Origin: Gossypium raimondii
Taxonomy: Eukaryota > Streptophyta > Magnoliopsida > Malvales > Malvaceae
Assembly (NCBI RefSeq): GCF_025698545.1
Contig: NC_068570.1
Coordinates: forward strand, 60,097,924-60,161,923
Direction of reading: 5' to 3'
DNA: 64,000 nucleotides
Every line of letters starts with the position of its first letter. Within the stretch, counting starts at the first letter, position 1. Under the pieces are notes generated by a model. The model did no database searches. It was not told the origin of the DNA and saw nothing but the letters and a program-made list of their open reading frames with translations. Made by a program: the position numbers and the translations under genes. Shown here one piece after another: positions 60,548 to 64,000 of the stretch.

Positions 60548-61542
60548 GTATTAATTCAAATATTTATTTTCTTTTACGACAGGTACAACCATTATTTTGT
60601 TTTGTTTTAAACTTCACAAATAGGGTCAGGGATTGATAAGTGTCATACAGGATGCAGTGAAATATTAATAAAAAAAACATGACAATTTTTTAAAGTTACT
60701 TTTGAAATAAAAGAAAGTATATTTTCGGTGTACCAAATATTAACCTTACATTTTTTAGTAACTAAAAAGTAAACCAAATCAAAACAAGTTATAAACGAAT
60801 GAATAATCAAAACATAACTAAACAAAATTCACACGTAACAACTATGCACACTAAGACTAGAGACCCATAAATAACACTTACACATGGTGGCACATTGAGC
60901 CTCAACCTTTGTCAATAATATAGGGTGCTTATGGTGGCTAGTTTAGCCGGATTATGCGCCCCAAATTTTAGTTAAGCTTGTTCATATTTGTAGATGTCTA
61001 TTTCAAGTTTGTTTAGGTTCCTATTGTATTTTTTTTTATATTTTTAAAAATTATAATTATTTTTGTTTTAGATTTAGATTTAGTCATTATATATATTTTA
61101 TTAAATTTATGCATATATGAGTTAACATATTTTTAAATATTTACTATTTACTATTTTTATGATATAAATTACATAAATAAAATAAAATAACCAACATATA
61201 GGCCTGTTAAAGGTGTCCAATATCATTCCAATCAAAATGAAGCAAGAAACAACACATTTTGGGCTATTATTGGACTTAAACAACAAGAAGATAAAGGTGG
61301 TGAATGGTGATACAAGTGGTGGTAAAGGTGTCAGAGCAGGTGGTGGTGGTGGTGGTGGAGGTGCTTGATCTCAACTTCTAATCCTTTTCACTTCTCTAAC
61401 TCAATGATAATACCATACAAATAAGATTTAGAAGGTCTAATTATAATTTTAATCCCTTTATTATGCTAATTAATTAGTGATTTAAACTTTTAAAATTGGT
61501 ATAATTGATCTCTTTGCTACTATTGAGTTTTATTTCGATTGG
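60548..61542. other. Spacer with a small glycine-rich ORF
   Basis: An ATG near 61239 opens MKQETTHFGLLLDLNNKK and ends in a run of eight glycines and alanine before TGA near 61367. It is 43 codons. It may be chance or a fragment of a glycine-rich protein gene. The rest is AT-rich. Confidence 0.3.
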
Positions 61543-61911
61543 TAAAATTATCATAAAAGTCCTTAAACTAAGAGTCAATTTGTATTTTATTCCCTTTACT
61601 CATAAAAAGACAAATTAGTCCCTATTCGTTAGATCGAAGAGTATATATGAGTTATTCTGTTAAAAACTTCATCCATTTCTGTTGTTAGAAACTGGCATTG
61701 TTGACAAAATAACCAAACAGTGTCACGTGTATCTCATGCTAATGTATGTGGATCAATTTTTAATAGTAGGTATAGATGAAATTTTCAATCAAATAACTAG
61801 TTTACTATTTGATTTAATGTGCATGGACTAATTTTCTCGTTTTTTTATATTAAAAAGGGCAAAATATAATACAACTTTCAATACAGGAGCCTACATGATA
61901 CTTTCACCCAA
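61543..61911. repeat. MITE, CCATGGAGG family, full-length copy
   Basis: Starts TGGTAAAATTATCATAAAAG and ends GATACTTTCACCCA. Arms TTTGTATTTTATTCCC and GGGCAAAATATAATAC are inverted copies. AACTTCATCCATTTCTG faces ATAGATGAAATTTTC. Confidence 0.65.
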
Positions 61912-62079
61912 TAACATTACGTGACATAAAAAAATTTACACACATAACAAAACTCGAAAGTGAATATTTTAATGACTCAGATCTTCCATCTTAACCAATA
62001 ATCATTAACAAATATATATATATAGATAGATACAGACATAAAAGAAAAGAAAAAGCTTTATCAAAATTACCAAGTCGCA

Positions 62080-62325
62080 GCGGCGAAGCTAAGGGGGCTA
62101 GCAAGGCCCCGACCCCCCTAAAATGAAAAATTTTCTACTTAAGCCCTTTATGATTTATAAAAATTTAAATTAGTAATGGTAAAATTACACTTTGGCCCCC
62201 AAAAATAATAAAAAATTGATTTAATCCTTTAAAAATTATAAAGATATAGACTATTAAAAAGGTGAAATTACATTTTTACTATAGTAAAAATATACAATTT
62301 AATTTCGACTCCTTTAATTTTTTTT
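62080..62325. repeat. Interspersed repeat, GACCCCCCTAAAAT family, copy 2
   Basis: Begins GCGGCGAAGCTAAGGGGGCT, then GACCCCCCTAAAATG, AATTAGTAATGGTAAAAT and TTTAATTTCGAC. Homologous to copies at 40998 and 63770. Confidence 0.6.
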
Positions 62326-62561
62326 TTTTTGCAAATTTTAACTTAATCGATTTATTAGATTTTCATTTTGATGTATTTATTTTTGTTTTCAACAATGAAT
62401 GGAGGAAAAATTTATTAATCTATCAACCACAAAAAAAGGACAACATATAAATAAAGTAAATCATACTACTTTTATCAATTAATCAAGTTTTCCATTAAAG
62501 GTAACATATCCACGTCGCATTCCATTTATTACACAATAATTCATGTCTCTAATTGAATTTT

Positions 62562-63095
62562 GGGTAAATTGTACTCAACGTCATTAAACTATTAGTAAAT
62601 TTATATCGTGGCCATTCAATTTCAAAAGATTACAAAATAGTCACTAAATTATTCGAAATTTTTTATTTAAGTTACTAAGGTGTTAAAATCCTTATTATAT
62701 GGCTTCTTTGTTCACACGTCTACACCAATCGAAAGCTCACATTTCCTTTATATTCTACAGTTTAGTTTTTTTTTTCATGAAATAACTTTGAGTGTCGTAA
62801 ATCTGCGAACTAAAATCCAAACAATTTTTTTCTTCAATCCATGACATTGACCGTCGAATCAACTTGGATCTAAGGTGTCTTCTTCTACTCATTGATGAGT
62901 AGTAATCCACTATACCAATCGTCGAATCGTCACTTGGAGTTAGCTAGTCAGGCTTTAAAAAAAAAACTTAATAGACTGGTGACTTAAATAAAAAAACTTT
63001 TGAATAGTTCAATGACTTAAATAAGACATTTCAGATAGTTCAAAGACCATTTTATAACTTTTTAAAATTAGGTAACTAAAACATAAAATTTACCC
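62562..63095. repeat. MITE, GGGTAAATT family, full-length copy
   Basis: Starts GGGTAAATTGTACTC and ends ATAAAATTTACCC, with the shared internal blocks AATCAACTTGGATCTAAG and TCGTCACTTGGAG. Confidence 0.7.
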
Positions 63096-63332
63096 TAAAA
63101 TATATTACGTAATATTCACGATGCTTAGCTATTTACGTATGTACCTCATCATTCAAAGAGATGGGCAAATTGATTGAGATGTTGAGTCAGCCAAAGGACA
63201 CAATGTCTACCCATCCATTAAATAATTCCACGTCAGATTTGCACAATTTCCACCTTCTTTAAAGTTTAAACCCCCCTCCTCTTCTCCACATAAATTCAAA
63301 TAAAAAAAAAGCAAACTATATAAAAAAAACAA

Positions 63333-63768
63333 GGGTAAGTTGCATCTAAAGTCATTAAATTATTAGTAAGTTTACGTTTTGGTCACTTAATTTAAAGTTA
63401 CAAAATGATTATTCAATTATTTGGAAATTTTCATTCAAAGTCGTTGAACTACTCAAAAGTTTTTATTTAAGTCACTGGGCTGTTAATGTTTTTTTTTTCA
63501 AGTCTAACTAGCGATCTCCAAGTGACGGTTCGATGATTGGCACGTTGAATTAATATCCATCAACAAGTATAAGAACATACCTTATATCCAAGTTTATATG
63601 ACAGTCAGTGTTAGATATTGGAAAAAAAAAGATGTTTAGATTTTGGTTCACAAATTATTGATGTTTAAAACTGTTTCATCAAAAAAAAAAACCTGACTTG
63701 TAAAAGAGAAAGGGAAGGAAAGCTTTCAATTGGTGTAGATGGTGTGAACGGAGAAGGCCATATACAAG
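63333..63768. repeat. MITE, GGGTAAATT family, copy lacking its right arm
   Basis: Starts GGGTAAGTTGCATCTAAAG and runs through CCAAGTGACGGTTCGATGAT and GGAGAAGGCCATATA. The right arm is missing where the GACCCYYCTAAAAT repeat begins. Confidence 0.65.
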
Positions 63769-63769
63769 G

Positions 63770-64000
63770 GTGGCATCCCGCCAAGGGACCCTAACAAGGT
63801 CCCTAACACCCCTAAAATGTAAAATTTTACTTTTGACCCTTTAAAATTTACGAGATTTTAATTTAGTGAACGGTAGTAGTATACTTTGGCTCCATAATGA
63901 TAAAATTTTGATTTAGTCATTTAAAAAATATAAAGATACAAACTATTAAAATTGTGAAATCTTAAAAACATACAACTTAATTTCAGCCCTTAGAAAAAAA
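63770..64000. repeat. Interspersed repeat, GACCCYYCTAAAAT family, copy 3, cut by the window end
   Basis: Begins near GGCATCCCGCCAAGGGACCC, then CACCCCTAAAATGTAAAATT, ATTTAGTGAACGGTAGTAG and AACTTAATTTCAGCCC. It abuts the truncated MITE, so one element interrupted the other. Confidence 0.55.

Noticed and set aside
1-64000. tRNA, rRNA, CRISPR, bacterial-type operons or defence systems
   Set aside because: No tRNA box A/B pairs, rRNA segments, regular spacer arrays or operon-like packing were seen. All supported genes are plant nuclear genes.

Overview
This is nuclear DNA from a flowering plant, and a eudicot. It carries intron-rich genes for plant-specific families (GRAS, PPR-SMR, CYBDOM, a plastid-type thymidine kinase) in a very AT-rich background full of small inverted-repeat transposons. 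Several repeat families look to me like those of cotton (Gossypium, Malvaceae), but that is recollection, not proof.

I can support ten protein-coding genes. In order they are: a USP39/Sad1-like tri-snRNP splicing factor (1349-4244, -); an unrecognised, probably plastid-targeted, glycine-rich membrane protein (6467-8814, -); a DEK_C plus double-SWIB protein (15577-17546, +); a DOMON/cytochrome b561 protein (19944-22602, -); a TK1b-type thymidine kinase (25966-28274, +); an uncharacterised arginine-rich protein (about 31918-32906, -); a PAT1-branch GRAS factor, probably SCL13 (36635-38281, -); the 20.9 kDa-type subunit of mitochondrial complex I (49917-50383, -); the cytosolic Fe-S assembly factor NAR1 (52329-56211, +); and the chloroplast PPR-SMR protein SVR7 (57655-59754, -). 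Exon borders were read by hand from GT/AG sites with frame continuity. Most were checked by the summed exon length being a multiple of three and giving a normal family length.

The genes do not form a pathway. As I recall the Arabidopsis loci, seven of them have counterparts on chromosome 4: At4g22350/At4g22360 (USP39, SWIB), At4g17280 (CYBDOM), At4g17230 (SCL13), and At4g16450/At4g16440/At4g16390 (complex I subunit, NAR1, SVR7). The window therefore looks like an ancient collinear block opened up by repeats.

The gene-poor stretches (9-15 kb, 17.5-20 kb, 39.5-49 kb, 60-64 kb) are transposon graveyards. The best-defined elements are a 3.2 kb PIF/Harbinger-like element with a TAA target duplication (9145-12328) sitting inside an older inverted-repeat element; a hAT-type MITE with an exact 8 bp duplication (44019-44441) and a degenerate relative (34618-34972); a MULE-type MITE with a 9 bp duplication (45298-45801); a 1.07 kb near-perfect fold-back (about 18734-19808); and at least eight copies of a family with GGGTAAATT ends. 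One intron holds a tandem duplication in which each copy carries the same solo-LTR-like fossil. I saw no tRNA, rRNA, CRISPR array or bacterial-type system, and nothing I can defend as a wholly new biological system. The more unusual items are listed as findings.
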